A stretch of 64,000 nucleotides of DNA from Candidatus Gastranaerophilales bacterium HUM_1 (GTDB lineage Bacteria; Cyanobacteriota; Vampirovibrionia; Gastranaerophilales; Gastranaerophilaceae), in the NCBI GenBank assembly GCA_002103105.1, contig DAAY01000005.1:62001-126000 (forward strand). Reading direction: 5' to 3'. The notes under the pieces are model-generated. The model was not told the DNA's origin, did not search any database, and saw nothing but the letters and a program-made list of their open reading frames with translations. Within the stretch, counting starts at the first letter, position 1. Every line of letters begins with the position of its first letter. Position numbers and translations under genes: made by a program. This document shows, in pieces, positions 34,480 through 42,373 of this stretch.

Positions 34480-37400
34480 CTACTTCATCAATTCGCCAAC
34501 TGCTTTGTAAACGTTCATACGTTTTGCAGCATCGCTTTCAGCTTGTTGATATAGAGCTTCAGCATGTTCAGGGTTAGTCTTCATAAGTGATTTATAACGA
34601 CCTTCTGATCTGATGAAGTCTTGGTAGCTTCCTTTTGGATCTTTAGCATCCCAAGTGAACGGTTGTTCAGGGTTAGCAGGGTTGTATCTGTATAATGGGA
34701 AGTATCCTGCTTCTACTGCACGTTTTTGTTCAGTTTGAGTTTTGCTCATGTCGATACCGTGTGCGATACATGGAGCATATGCGAAGATGATTGATGGTCC
34801 GTTGTAAGCTTCAGCTTCTTGGAATGCTTTTAGAGTTTGAGCTCTATCAGCACCTAAAGCTACTGATGCTACATATACATAACCATATGACATGCTCATC
34901 AAGCCCATGTTTTTCTTGTATGTTTGTTTACCGCCAGTAGCAAATTTAGCAACTGCACCTGTTGGAGTTGATTTAGAAGCTTGACCACCAGTGTTAGAGT
35001 AAACTTCTGTATCAAGAACAAGAACGTTAACGTTTTTGTTTTGAGCAAGAACGTGGTCAATACCGCCGTAACCGATATCGTTAGCCCATCCGTCACCACC
35101 GATAATCCATACAGATTTATCTGTGAAGTAATCTTCAAGTTCTTTAACTTTAGCTAAGTCTGTGCAATCATATTCAGCAGCGTATTTGTTGATGATAGCT
35201 TTAGCAGCTTCTTGATCTTTAACAGCTTCTTCAGTTTTTGAATCATCCCAGTGAGATAATGCTTTTTCTAAAGCTGCTTTCAAATCAGCAGGAGCTTTTT
35301 CGCTAGCCATAACTTTTTCTGCATATGATTTCAATGTTGCTCTGTTTTGGTCAACAGCCAATCTCATACCATAACCAAATTCAGCGTTGTCTTCAAACAA
35401 TGAGTTAGCCCAAGCTGGACCTCTGCCGTCTTTGTTAGTTGTGTATGGGATTGTTGGGAATGTACCAGAGTAAATTGAAGAACAACCTGTTGCGTTAGCT
35501 ACAATTGCGTTTTCACCGAACAATTGAGATACTAATTTAACATAAGGTGTTTCACCACAACCAGCACAAGCACCTGAGAATTCGAATAATGGTTTTCTCA
35601 ACATAGCACCTTTAATTGTCTTAGTTGTGTTTTTACCCATAACATTGTCAGGTAAAGCGTCGAAGTATTTTTCGTTTTCTAATTCACAAGCTTCAACTTC
35701 TTTTTCAATTGATGACCAAGTTAAAGCTTTTTTACCTTCAAATTTAGACATTGGACATTGGTCTAAACATACACCACAACCTGTACAATCTTCGCAGTAA
35801 ACTTGAACTTTGAATTGTTCACCATTCAAGTTTGGTTTAGCATCAACAGTGTTGAATGAAGCTGGAGCATCTTTCAAGCTGTCTTTTTCTGCTAATTTAG
35901 TTCTGATTGCAGCGTGTGGACATGCAGAAGCACAAATACCACATTGAATACAGAATTCTGAATTCCAGTGAGGAACTCTTGGTGCAATACCACGTTTTTC
36001 TAAACAAGCTGTTCCTGTTGGGACAACACCATCAATACTCATAGCTGATACTGGGATGTCATCACCTTTCAATTTCATTGAAGGTTCAATGATTTTCTTA
36101 GCAAATTCGCTAGCGTTATCTGGAATGAATTTAGCATCATCAACACATCCAACTCCATCTAATGTAGCTGGAACTGGAACTTCTTCAGTTGCGTTGATAG
36201 CAGCATCAATCAATGCTAAGTTCATGTTAACAACATCGTCACCTTTTTTCTTGAATGTCTTAGTTGTCATAGCTCTCATACCTTCATAAGCTTGTTCAAA
36301 TGGAATGATTCCAGAAACTTTGAAGTATGCAACCATCATAACTGTGTTAGCACCTTTACCTCTTAAGCCAGGTTGTTGTTTGATTAGAGATTCAGCATCT
36401 ACGTTGTAGAATTTGATTTTCTTATCAATAATAGTTTTTTGCATATCTCTAGTTAAGTGAGCAAATGCTTCGTCCTTAGAGTATGGGCTGTTTAGTAAGA
36501 ATGTGCCGCCTTCTTTAATACCTTTTAATAGGTCATATCTACCAACATAAGAATGAGCTGAACATGATACGAAATCAGGTGCAGTGATTAAATATGTTGA
36601 TTTGATTTGTTTGTCACCAAATCTCAAGTGAGAAACTGTAACACCAAATGATTTTTTAGAGTCATAAGCAAAGTATGCTTGAGCATCTTTGTTTGTATAT
36701 TGACCGATAATTTTGATTGAGTTTTTGTTAGCACCAACTGTACCGTCTGAACCCAAGCCCCAGAACATACAATTTGTAGTTCCAGCTGGTTCTGTAACGA
36801 TATGTTCAGTAACTTTTAATGAAGTGTTAGTAACGTCATCATCAATACCAACTGTAAATCCGTGGAAGCCATTGTTTTCAGCGTGTTTGTAAACAGCTAG
36901 AACCATTGAAGGTGTGAATTCTTTTGAAGACAAACCATAACGTCCGCCGATTACTCTGATGTCTTTGTTTTCTAATGCTGCAACAACATCCAAGTATAAT
37001 GGTTCACCGATTGAACCAGGTTCTTTAGTTCTATCCAAAACTGTGATACGTTTAACTGATTTTGGAAGAGCTTCGTTAAATCTTTTAACGTCGAATGGTC
37101 TGTACAATCTAACTTTAACCAAACCATATTTTGTACCACGGTTAGCGTTCAAGTAATCGATAGTTTCTTCGATTGTTTCACAACCAGAACCGATAGCTAC
37201 GATAACGTCAGTTGCATCTTCAGCACCAACATAATCGAATGGGTGATATTGTCTTCCAGTAACAGCTGCAACTTTGTCCATATATTCTTGAACGATATCA
37301 GGAACAGCATTGTAGTATTTGTTAACTGTTTCACGACCTTGGAAATATACGTCAGAGTTTTGAGCACCAACTTTACATTTTGGAGCTTCTGGACGTAATG

Positions 37401-38019
37401 CTCTTTGTCTAAATTCTTCAATATATTTAGGTTCTACTAATTTAGCAATATCTTCGTAAGAAATTTCTTCAATTTTGTGAATTTCGTGAGAAGTTCTGAA
37501 ACCATCGAAGAATTGTAAGAATGGAACTTTAGATTTGTAAGTTGCTAAGTGTGCAACTAAAGCTAAATCCATTTCTTCTTGTACAGAGTTAGCTGCTAAC
37601 ATAGCATAACCTGTGTTACGACAACCCATAACGTCTGTGTGGTCGCCGAAAATTGCTAATGATTGAGCTGCTAAAGCACGAGCTGCAACGTGAATTACGT
37701 GAGGAAGCATTTCCCCAGCTACTTTGTGCATTACAGGAATCATCAACAATAAACCTTGAGAAGCTGTATAAGTTGAAGTTAATGAACCAGCTGCTAAAGA
37801 ACCATGAACAGCACCTGCTGCACCTGCTTCTGATTGCATTTCGGCTACTCTAACTTCTTCGCCCCAGATATTTTTCTTGTGTTGTGAAGCCCATTCATCA
37901 ATCCATTCACCCATAGTAGATGAAGGAGTGATTGGGTAAATTGCTGATACTTCGCTTAACGCATAAGCAATATGCGCTGCAGCGTAGTTACCATCAACGG
38001 TTATTGTTTTTCCTGGCAT
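34480..38019 (-). CDS. nifJ: Pyruvate:ferredoxin (flavodoxin) oxidoreductase
   Basis: 1179 residues, the full single-chain PFOR. Domains in order: pyrimidine-binding domain (YPITPSSTMGEW near residue 38), gamma-like domain, two [4Fe-4S] ferredoxin motifs (CIQCGICASACPHAAI about 687-702 and CTGCGVCLDQCP about 743-754), the extra CAGCGETPY cluster region, and the TPP-binding GDGWANDIGYGG. Converts pyruvate and CoA to acetyl-CoA, CO2 and reduced ferredoxin, the central step of anaerobic fermentation. GGAGGG ribosome-binding site. Codon use is GC-richer than in the neighbours, as expected for high expression. Confidence 0.98.
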   Translation of the reverse strand: MPGKTITVDGNYAAAHIAYALSEVSAIYPITPSSTMGEWIDEWASQHKKNIWGEEVRVAEMQSEAGAAGAVHGSLAAGSLTSTYTASQGLLLMIPVMHKVAGEMLPHVIHVAARALAAQSLAIFGDHTDVMGCRNTGYAMLAANSVQEEMDLALVAHLATYKSKVPFLQFFDGFRTSHEIHKIEEISYEDIAKLVEPKYIEEFRQRALRPEAPKCKVGAQNSDVYFQGRETVNKYYNAVPDIVQEYMDKVAAVTGRQYHPFDYVGAEDATDVIVAIGSGCETIEETIDYLNANRGTKYGLVKVRLYRPFDVKRFNEALPKSVKRITVLDRTKEPGSIGEPLYLDVVAALENKDIRVIGGRYGLSSKEFTPSMVLAVYKHAENNGFHGFTVGIDDDVTNTSLKVTEHIVTEPAGTTNCMFWGLGSDGTVGANKNSIKIIGQYTNKDAQAYFAYDSKKSFGVTVSHLRFGDKQIKSTYLITAPDFVSCSAHSYVGRYDLLKGIKEGGTFLLNSPYSKDEAFAHLTRDMQKTIIDKKIKFYNVDAESLIKQQPGLRGKGANTVMMVAYFKVSGIIPFEQAYEGMRAMTTKTFKKKGDDVVNMNLALIDAAINATEEVPVPATLDGVGCVDDAKFIPDNASEFAKKIIEPSMKLKGDDIPVSAMSIDGVVPTGTACLEKRGIAPRVPHWNSEFCIQCGICASACPHAAIRTKLAEKDSLKDAPASFNTVDAKPNLNGEQFKVQVYCEDCTGCGVCLDQCPMSKFEGKKALTWSSIEKEVEACELENEKYFDALPDNVMGKNTTKTIKGAMLRKPLFEFSGACAGCGETPYVKLVSQLFGENAIVANATGCSSIYSGTFPTIPYTTNKDGRGPAWANSLFEDNAEFGYGMRLAVDQNRATLKSYAEKVMASEKAPADLKAALEKALSHWDDSKTEEAVKDQEAAKAIINKYAAEYDCTDLAKVKELEDYFTDKSVWIIGGDGWANDIGYGGIDHVLAQNKNVNVLVLDTEVYSNTGGQASKSTPTGAVAKFATGGKQTYKKNMGLMSMSYGYVYVASVALGADRAQTLKAFQEAEAYNGPSIIFAYAPCIAHGIDMSKTQTEQKRAVEAGYFPLYRYNPANPEQPFTWDAKDPKGSYQDFIRSEGRYKSLMKTNPEHAEALYQQAESDAAKRMNVYKAVGELMK

Positions 38020-38053
38020 AATAATAAACCCTCCTTATTTAATATGCGCTATT

Positions 38054-38082
38054 CTTATATAACTGTACATATAACATGATAA
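38054..38082 (-). promoter_or_regulatory. Candidate nifJ promoter
   Basis: On the minus strand, TTATCA (38077-38082) and TATAAG (38054-38059) with a 17-bp spacer, 35 bp before the ATG. Confidence 0.45.
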
Positions 38083-38210
38083 TACAAACAAAAACTTTGA
38101 AGAAATTAGATTGTTGTAAATTTATGTTACAATTTGGCGAATTTAATCCTTTAGACTATTAAATTTATTCTTTGACGTGATTTACTACTCTTCGGAGGAA
38201 TTTTTACTAA

Positions 38211-39524
38211 ATGAATATACAATCAATAACCCCAAATTTATTTGTTAATAACAATAGAAATTTAAAAACACAAAAGAATATAAATAATAACTATTATGCA
38301 ACAAAGCCAATGTTAAATACATTAGCTCAAGATACGGTATCTTTTTCTGGAACTGCGGATAAAGTGTCTAAAACTGTTAATAAGGCTGTAAGAACGGTTG
38401 CGAAGAAAACATCTCCTTCTCGTATTGAACAAACGATTGCTGATGGTTACGAAGCTAAGATGGAAAAATATGTTGCGAGAGGCAATAGATTTTTAGATAC
38501 ATTGACTGTTATTACTAGTGAATTACAGAGTAAGGGTTATAATATATCTCTTGATATAGTAGATAGTAAAGCTCATATGGTTAAGGGTAAAGATTCTTTT
38601 GTATCTAAATTGAAACGTAGTGGTGAATCCCCAATGGATAGAATTCGTTTTACGTCATATTCTGAGGATGTTTATGATATGAAATTCGTTAGTGATTTAA
38701 TTTCTGCGTTCAAGGCTCGTTCTTGGGATATTTACATGGCTCCAGATAAAGTTTCTGGGAGAAAAGTTTTATCAAGAAAACCAGATTTTGATATTAGATT
38801 AGATCACGTTAAGCAAGATACAGTTAAGCATTTGCCTGAATATTTGAGAGGATGTATTGGAAAACCTCAAAAATCTGGTTATGAAGATATTCAAATGCGA
38901 TTAGTTGATACATTAGATGGAAGTAAAGATGTAACTCCTATTGAATTGCTGATTGTGTTTGGTAAGAATTATTCAAAAGCAAAACACGATGAATCATATT
39001 ATGTATATGACATTTCAAGAGCATTAAGGAATGAAATGCACATTTCAAAAGTTGATGCTTCTGACCCAAGATCTCCAGAATACAGAGTAAAAAATAATAT
39101 TGGGGTGATTGTAGATTGCTTAAATACAAACATTTCAAAACCATTATTTATCAATGGTAAAAGTGTTGATTTCTATCATGAAGAGCCAACAATCCCTGTT
39201 GACTTGAATCCATCAGATTGTGTGAAGATAAGAGGTTTGTTAAACGGTATTCGTGACAAAATCGGTATTTATTATAGAGCAGAAGGTGTAAAAGCCTCTT
39301 CTGAAAGAGAAGCAGTTAAACATATCAAAGCTACTGCTGAATATAAATCTCGTGAAGATAAGACAATAACTCCAGAAGAAATCGAAGCTAAAAAGCGTGA
39401 ACTTATTTCAAAAGTTTACGAGCATAAAAAAGAAGATTTGGACGTAATTTGTGCAGTACAAGCTCGTTTTGAAGAAACCGCTGAAAAATATGGCATAGGT
39501 CTTGCCAAAGACTCTTCAAAATAA
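38211..39524 (+). CDS. RelA/SpoT-like domain protein with N-terminal FSG leader
   Basis: 437 residues. The first 47 are Asn-rich and end in VSFSG (43-47), the leader pattern shared with three other window proteins. The region 85-275 matches the order and spacing of the (p)ppGpp synthetase domain: VKGKDSFVSKL (124-134) for the RVKSxxSIxxKM helix, MDRIRF (142-147) near the DxxGxR strand, KPQKSGYEDIQ (218-228) for KPKxSGYRSIH, and PIELLIVFG (243-251) for PVEIQIRT. Several catalytic residues differ (Tyr-Glu for Tyr-Arg, Gln for His, Leu for Gln), so it may be inactive or altered. The C-terminal 130 residues are helical and basic. GGAGG ribosome-binding site. The fold call is from memory of motifs and is moderate. 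Confidence 0.55.
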   Translation: MNIQSITPNLFVNNNRNLKTQKNINNNYYATKPMLNTLAQDTVSFSGTADKVSKTVNKAVRTVAKKTSPSRIEQTIADGYEAKMEKYVARGNRFLDTLTVITSELQSKGYNISLDIVDSKAHMVKGKDSFVSKLKRSGESPMDRIRFTSYSEDVYDMKFVSDLISAFKARSWDIYMAPDKVSGRKVLSRKPDFDIRLDHVKQDTVKHLPEYLRGCIGKPQKSGYEDIQMRLVDTLDGSKDVTPIELLIVFGKNYSKAKHDESYYVYDISRALRNEMHISKVDASDPRSPEYRVKNNIGVIVDCLNTNISKPLFINGKSVDFYHEEPTIPVDLNPSDCVKIRGLLNGIRDKIGIYYRAEGVKASSEREAVKHIKATAEYKSREDKTITPEEIEAKKRELISKVYEHKKEDLDVICAVQARFEETAEKYGIGLAKDSSK

Positions 39525-39535
39525 TTGAGCGAGTT

Positions 39536-40888
39536 TTAAACATTAATGATTGCAACATTTTCAATATGGTATGTATGACAGAACATATCGAAAGGTTGTA
39601 TTGATTCGATTGTTGCACCTTTTTCTTCTTTAAGATATTTCAAATCTCTAGCAAGAGTTGCAGGATTGCAAGATACGTAGAGGATTTTACCTTTAGAAAG
39701 TCTGCAAGCTTCGTCTAGAGATTCTTTTGTGCATCCTTTTCTTGGAGGGTCAAGGATAATTGCATCAAATTTTCTTTTTTCTTTTTCAAAGAATTTTGCA
39801 GCATCTTGATTGTGAATTTCTACATTCTCAATGTTGTTAACCTTTGCGGTTTCTCTAGCAAGTTCCGTTGCTTCTTTGTTTTCTTCTACGCTGACAACTT
39901 TTTTGCAAATATCAGAGATACAAATTCCAAACGATGTAATCCCTGCATAAGCATCTAAAATAATTGGGTTTTCAAAATTGTTTTGAATATATTCTTTAAC
40001 GTATCGGAATATATTTTCAGCACTTTTCGGATTAACTTGGAAAAATGTGTTTGGACCGATTCGGAAAGTTTTATCCAAAATTCTTTCTTTGACAAAATCT
40101 TTTCCTGCAAGACATTCTGTTTTGTTTCCTAGGATAACATTTGTTTTTTTAGAATTGAAGTTTACACAAACTCCAGCAACTTCGTAAAACTCTTCAAATA
40201 TACATTTTGCAAAGTCGTTAAGTCTATCAAAAGTTTTGGTTGCATTAACAACTAAAATTACTAGATTTTTCCCAGTCGCAAGTGAACTTCTGATAACAAT
40301 ATGTCGTAAATCTCCAGAATGTTTCTTTTCGTTAAATCCTGAAATTCCATAATCAAAGGCTTTTTCTCTTATAAATTCTATTATTCTGTCACAAATTTCT
40401 GGTTGAATTGGGCAGTATTTGATATTAACGATTTCATGAGTTCCTGGCTTGTAGTAGCCTGCTAAAATTCTTTTAGAATTTTTTGTTTCCGTAACTGGAT
40501 ATTGAATTTTGTGTCTGTAATTTTTGATTTCTGGACTTGGAATTGGACGTGGAATTTCAATATCCAAATTTCCGATTGTTTTCATCGCATCTTGAACTAT
40601 TTGTTGTTTAAGTTCAAGTTGATAATCATAATCTATGAATTGTAGCTGGCATGCTCCACAGACTTTTTGCATAGGACAAAATGGTGTTACTCTATGTTTT
40701 GAAGGTTCAATTAGCTCAATAATTTCTCCATTTGCAAAGTTTTTATTTACTTTTGTAATCTTAATTTTAGCAGTATCTTCTGGACAAGCATCTTTTACAA
40801 ATACGACAAAACCGTCTATTTTAGCTAGCCCAAAACCTAAGTTTGTTATTTTTTCAATTTTAACCGTATATTCATCATTAATTTTCAT
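39536..40888 (-). CDS. rlmD: 23S rRNA (uracil-1939-C5)-methyltransferase, RlmD/TrmA family
   Basis: 450 residues. N-terminal TRAM domain (1-60), then [4Fe-4S] cysteines CPMQKVCGAC plus the later KYCPIQ, then the SAM-dependent methyltransferase domain with LDAYAGITSFGI, the LDPPRKGC motif and the catalytic YVSCNPATLARDL. The methyl donor is SAM and the product m5U in RNA; RlmD, RlmC and TrmA are hard to separate by sequence alone. The ATG follows a TATAAT by only 6 bp (minus strand), suggesting a leaderless mRNA. Confidence 0.93.
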   Translation of the reverse strand: MKINDEYTVKIEKITNLGFGLAKIDGFVVFVKDACPEDTAKIKITKVNKNFANGEIIELIEPSKHRVTPFCPMQKVCGACQLQFIDYDYQLELKQQIVQDAMKTIGNLDIEIPRPIPSPEIKNYRHKIQYPVTETKNSKRILAGYYKPGTHEIVNIKYCPIQPEICDRIIEFIREKAFDYGISGFNEKKHSGDLRHIVIRSSLATGKNLVILVVNATKTFDRLNDFAKCIFEEFYEVAGVCVNFNSKKTNVILGNKTECLAGKDFVKERILDKTFRIGPNTFFQVNPKSAENIFRYVKEYIQNNFENPIILDAYAGITSFGICISDICKKVVSVEENKEATELARETAKVNNIENVEIHNQDAAKFFEKEKRKFDAIILDPPRKGCTKESLDEACRLSKGKILYVSCNPATLARDLKYLKEEKGATIESIQPFDMFCHTYHIENVAIINV

Positions 40889-40894
40889 ATTTTT

Positions 40895-40900
40895 ATTATA
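40895..40900 (-). promoter_or_regulatory. TATAAT placed for leaderless rlmD mRNA
   Basis: On the minus strand a perfect TATAAT ends 6 bp before the ATG at 40888. Initiation 6-7 nt downstream would fall on the start codon. The -35 region is weak. Confidence 0.4.
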
Positions 40901-40986
40901 GCTTAAACATTCTTTATATTTTAGCCTTTGCTTAAAAATATGTTATTATATTCATATATTTTATTAAGATTTGAGGAGAGTATTTT

Positions 40987-41868
40987 ATGAAAAAGATTAT
41001 CATATCGTTGTTATTGTTAACCCCATTCTTAGCAGGGTGTACAAATATTGATTCTCAGCTTACTTTGAATGATGATAAATCTGCTTCAATCGTTACTTCT
41101 TTAGCTTATGAGGGTAATCTTTTGAATCAAGCTGATAAAGTTGCTCAAACAGTAACGAATAATTATGAAAAGTTTTTAGACCCAATTTATAACGTTGAAA
41201 CAGTATATAGCGATAAATTATCAACAATTACCGCTACAAAGTCTGTTAAAAATGTTCAGCACGCAGATTTAGACTTATCTTCGTTAGGATTTAAGTCTAA
41301 TTTACCAGATGGGAAATTTGTTGAGGTTAAAAAGAATTTCTTAGTTACTTCATTCAATATTGATTTAACCTATGATTATCCAGCACAAGTTTCAAAAATT
41401 CAAAAAGTAGAACAAAAAGTTGACGCAGCTAAAGGTACAAAAGGTTTGCAACCAGAATATTTGCAAAAATATGGTGATGCTTCAGAAATTCAACCAGCAG
41501 ATGTTGATGCAAGGGAAGATTTTAGTGAACATCTTGACCCTTCAGCTAAAGTGCTGATTAAAGAAGATGATGCAGATGCAGTTGCTGAAACTGATAATTC
41601 TAAAAAACAAGAGGATAAAATGAATATGTCATTCTCTGTAAAAGTGCCATCATTTGCTTCTTATAACAACGCTGATAGTATGAATTTGAATGTTTATACT
41701 TGGAATATCTTACGAGACAAACCAACAGTAATTAAGTTGCAATATGTTCAATATAGTGGTTTTGCAATTGGGTTTGTAATTGTTTTAGGTATTGCACTTT
41801 TGGTTTTACTTGCAAGAAAAATCAAAAAACACGATGCACAAAGAAGAATAGATAATCAAATAATTTAA
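40987..41868 (+). CDS. Lipoprotein with C-terminal membrane anchor (DUF3153/LppM-like)
   Basis: 293 residues. Lipoprotein signal with lipobox FLAGC (Cys about residue 18). The mature domain (about 20-180) resembles the DUF3153/LppM group found in cyanobacteria and actinobacteria (SQLTLNDDKSASIVTSL is the typical beginning). An acidic linker follows, then one transmembrane helix (about 256-276) and a basic tail, so both ends are membrane-held. Function unknown. GAGGAGAG ribosome-binding site; terminator at 41891. Confidence 0.75.
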   Translation: MKKIIISLLLLTPFLAGCTNIDSQLTLNDDKSASIVTSLAYEGNLLNQADKVAQTVTNNYEKFLDPIYNVETVYSDKLSTITATKSVKNVQHADLDLSSLGFKSNLPDGKFVEVKKNFLVTSFNIDLTYDYPAQVSKIQKVEQKVDAAKGTKGLQPEYLQKYGDASEIQPADVDAREDFSEHLDPSAKVLIKEDDADAVAETDNSKKQEDKMNMSFSVKVPSFASYNNADSMNLNVYTWNILRDKPTVIKLQYVQYSGFAIGFVIVLGIALLVLLARKIKKHDAQRRIDNQII

Positions 41869-41890
41869 TAGGCATAAGAAGCTTGATAAA

Positions 41891-41923
41891 AAGGGTTGTG
41901 ACAATTGAGTTACAACCCTTTTT
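41891..41923 (+). terminator. Terminator after the lipoprotein gene
   Basis: A 9-bp perfect stem (41891-41899 with 41912-41920) followed by T residues. Confidence 0.85.
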
Positions 41924-41924
41924 G

Positions 41925-41953
41925 TTGCAAACTTTCAAAAAATCAGTTATAAT
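41925..41953 (+). promoter_or_regulatory. Promoter of the 128-residue exported protein gene
   Basis: TTGCAA (41925-41930), 17-bp spacer, TATAAT (41948-41953), 26 bp before the ATG, directly after a terminator. Confidence 0.75.
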
Positions 41954-41979
41954 AGATACTATATATTATAGGAGTTTAT

Positions 41980-42366
41980 ATGAATAAGATTATTTTAGTG
42001 TTGGTTGTTGTTATTTTTTCTTCTTGTTTGAGTGCAAATGCTGCTGGATATTGCCCATCTAGCCAAGAAGTTCATAATAAATCTGTATCTTGGATGACTC
42101 GTTCAACGGGTGCATCCCTTGACCAGTTGAATGCTTTGATAAAAGAACAAGATTCATATATGAATAATTTGCTCCCAAATTGTTTAAATTACTTTAAGTC
42201 AACCCCAAATGCTAATTGTGATAGATTGTCAACTGTTTCAGCTGCGTATATGATGACCCCAAAAGATAAGCAGAATTTAGCCAAATTGCAAATTTTGACT
42301 GCAACTGCTCCCCATAAAGCTAGATGCCAATACCAATTTCAAGCACTTCAACTTATGTTGAAATAG
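41980..42366 (+). CDS. Small exported cysteine-containing protein
   Basis: 128 residues with a signal peptide (1-21, cleavage after ANA; a Cys at residue 15 is within the hydrophobic core). The mature protein is about 107 residues, helical, with four Cys (CPSS, CLNY, CDRL, CQYQ) that could form two disulfides in the periplasm. Not recognised. Own promoter and GGAG ribosome-binding site. It ends 7 bp from the opposing M29 gene with no hairpin between. Confidence 0.75.
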   Translation: MNKIILVLVVVIFSSCLSANAAGYCPSSQEVHNKSVSWMTRSTGASLDQLNALIKEQDSYMNNLLPNCLNYFKSTPNANCDRLSTVSAAYMMTPKDKQNLAKLQILTATAPHKARCQYQFQALQLMLK

Positions 42367-42373
42367 TTCCAAT

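Noticed and set aside
34899..37853. Several ORFs in other frames inside nifJ
   Set aside because: All lie within a perfect PFOR reading frame with conserved motifs throughout.
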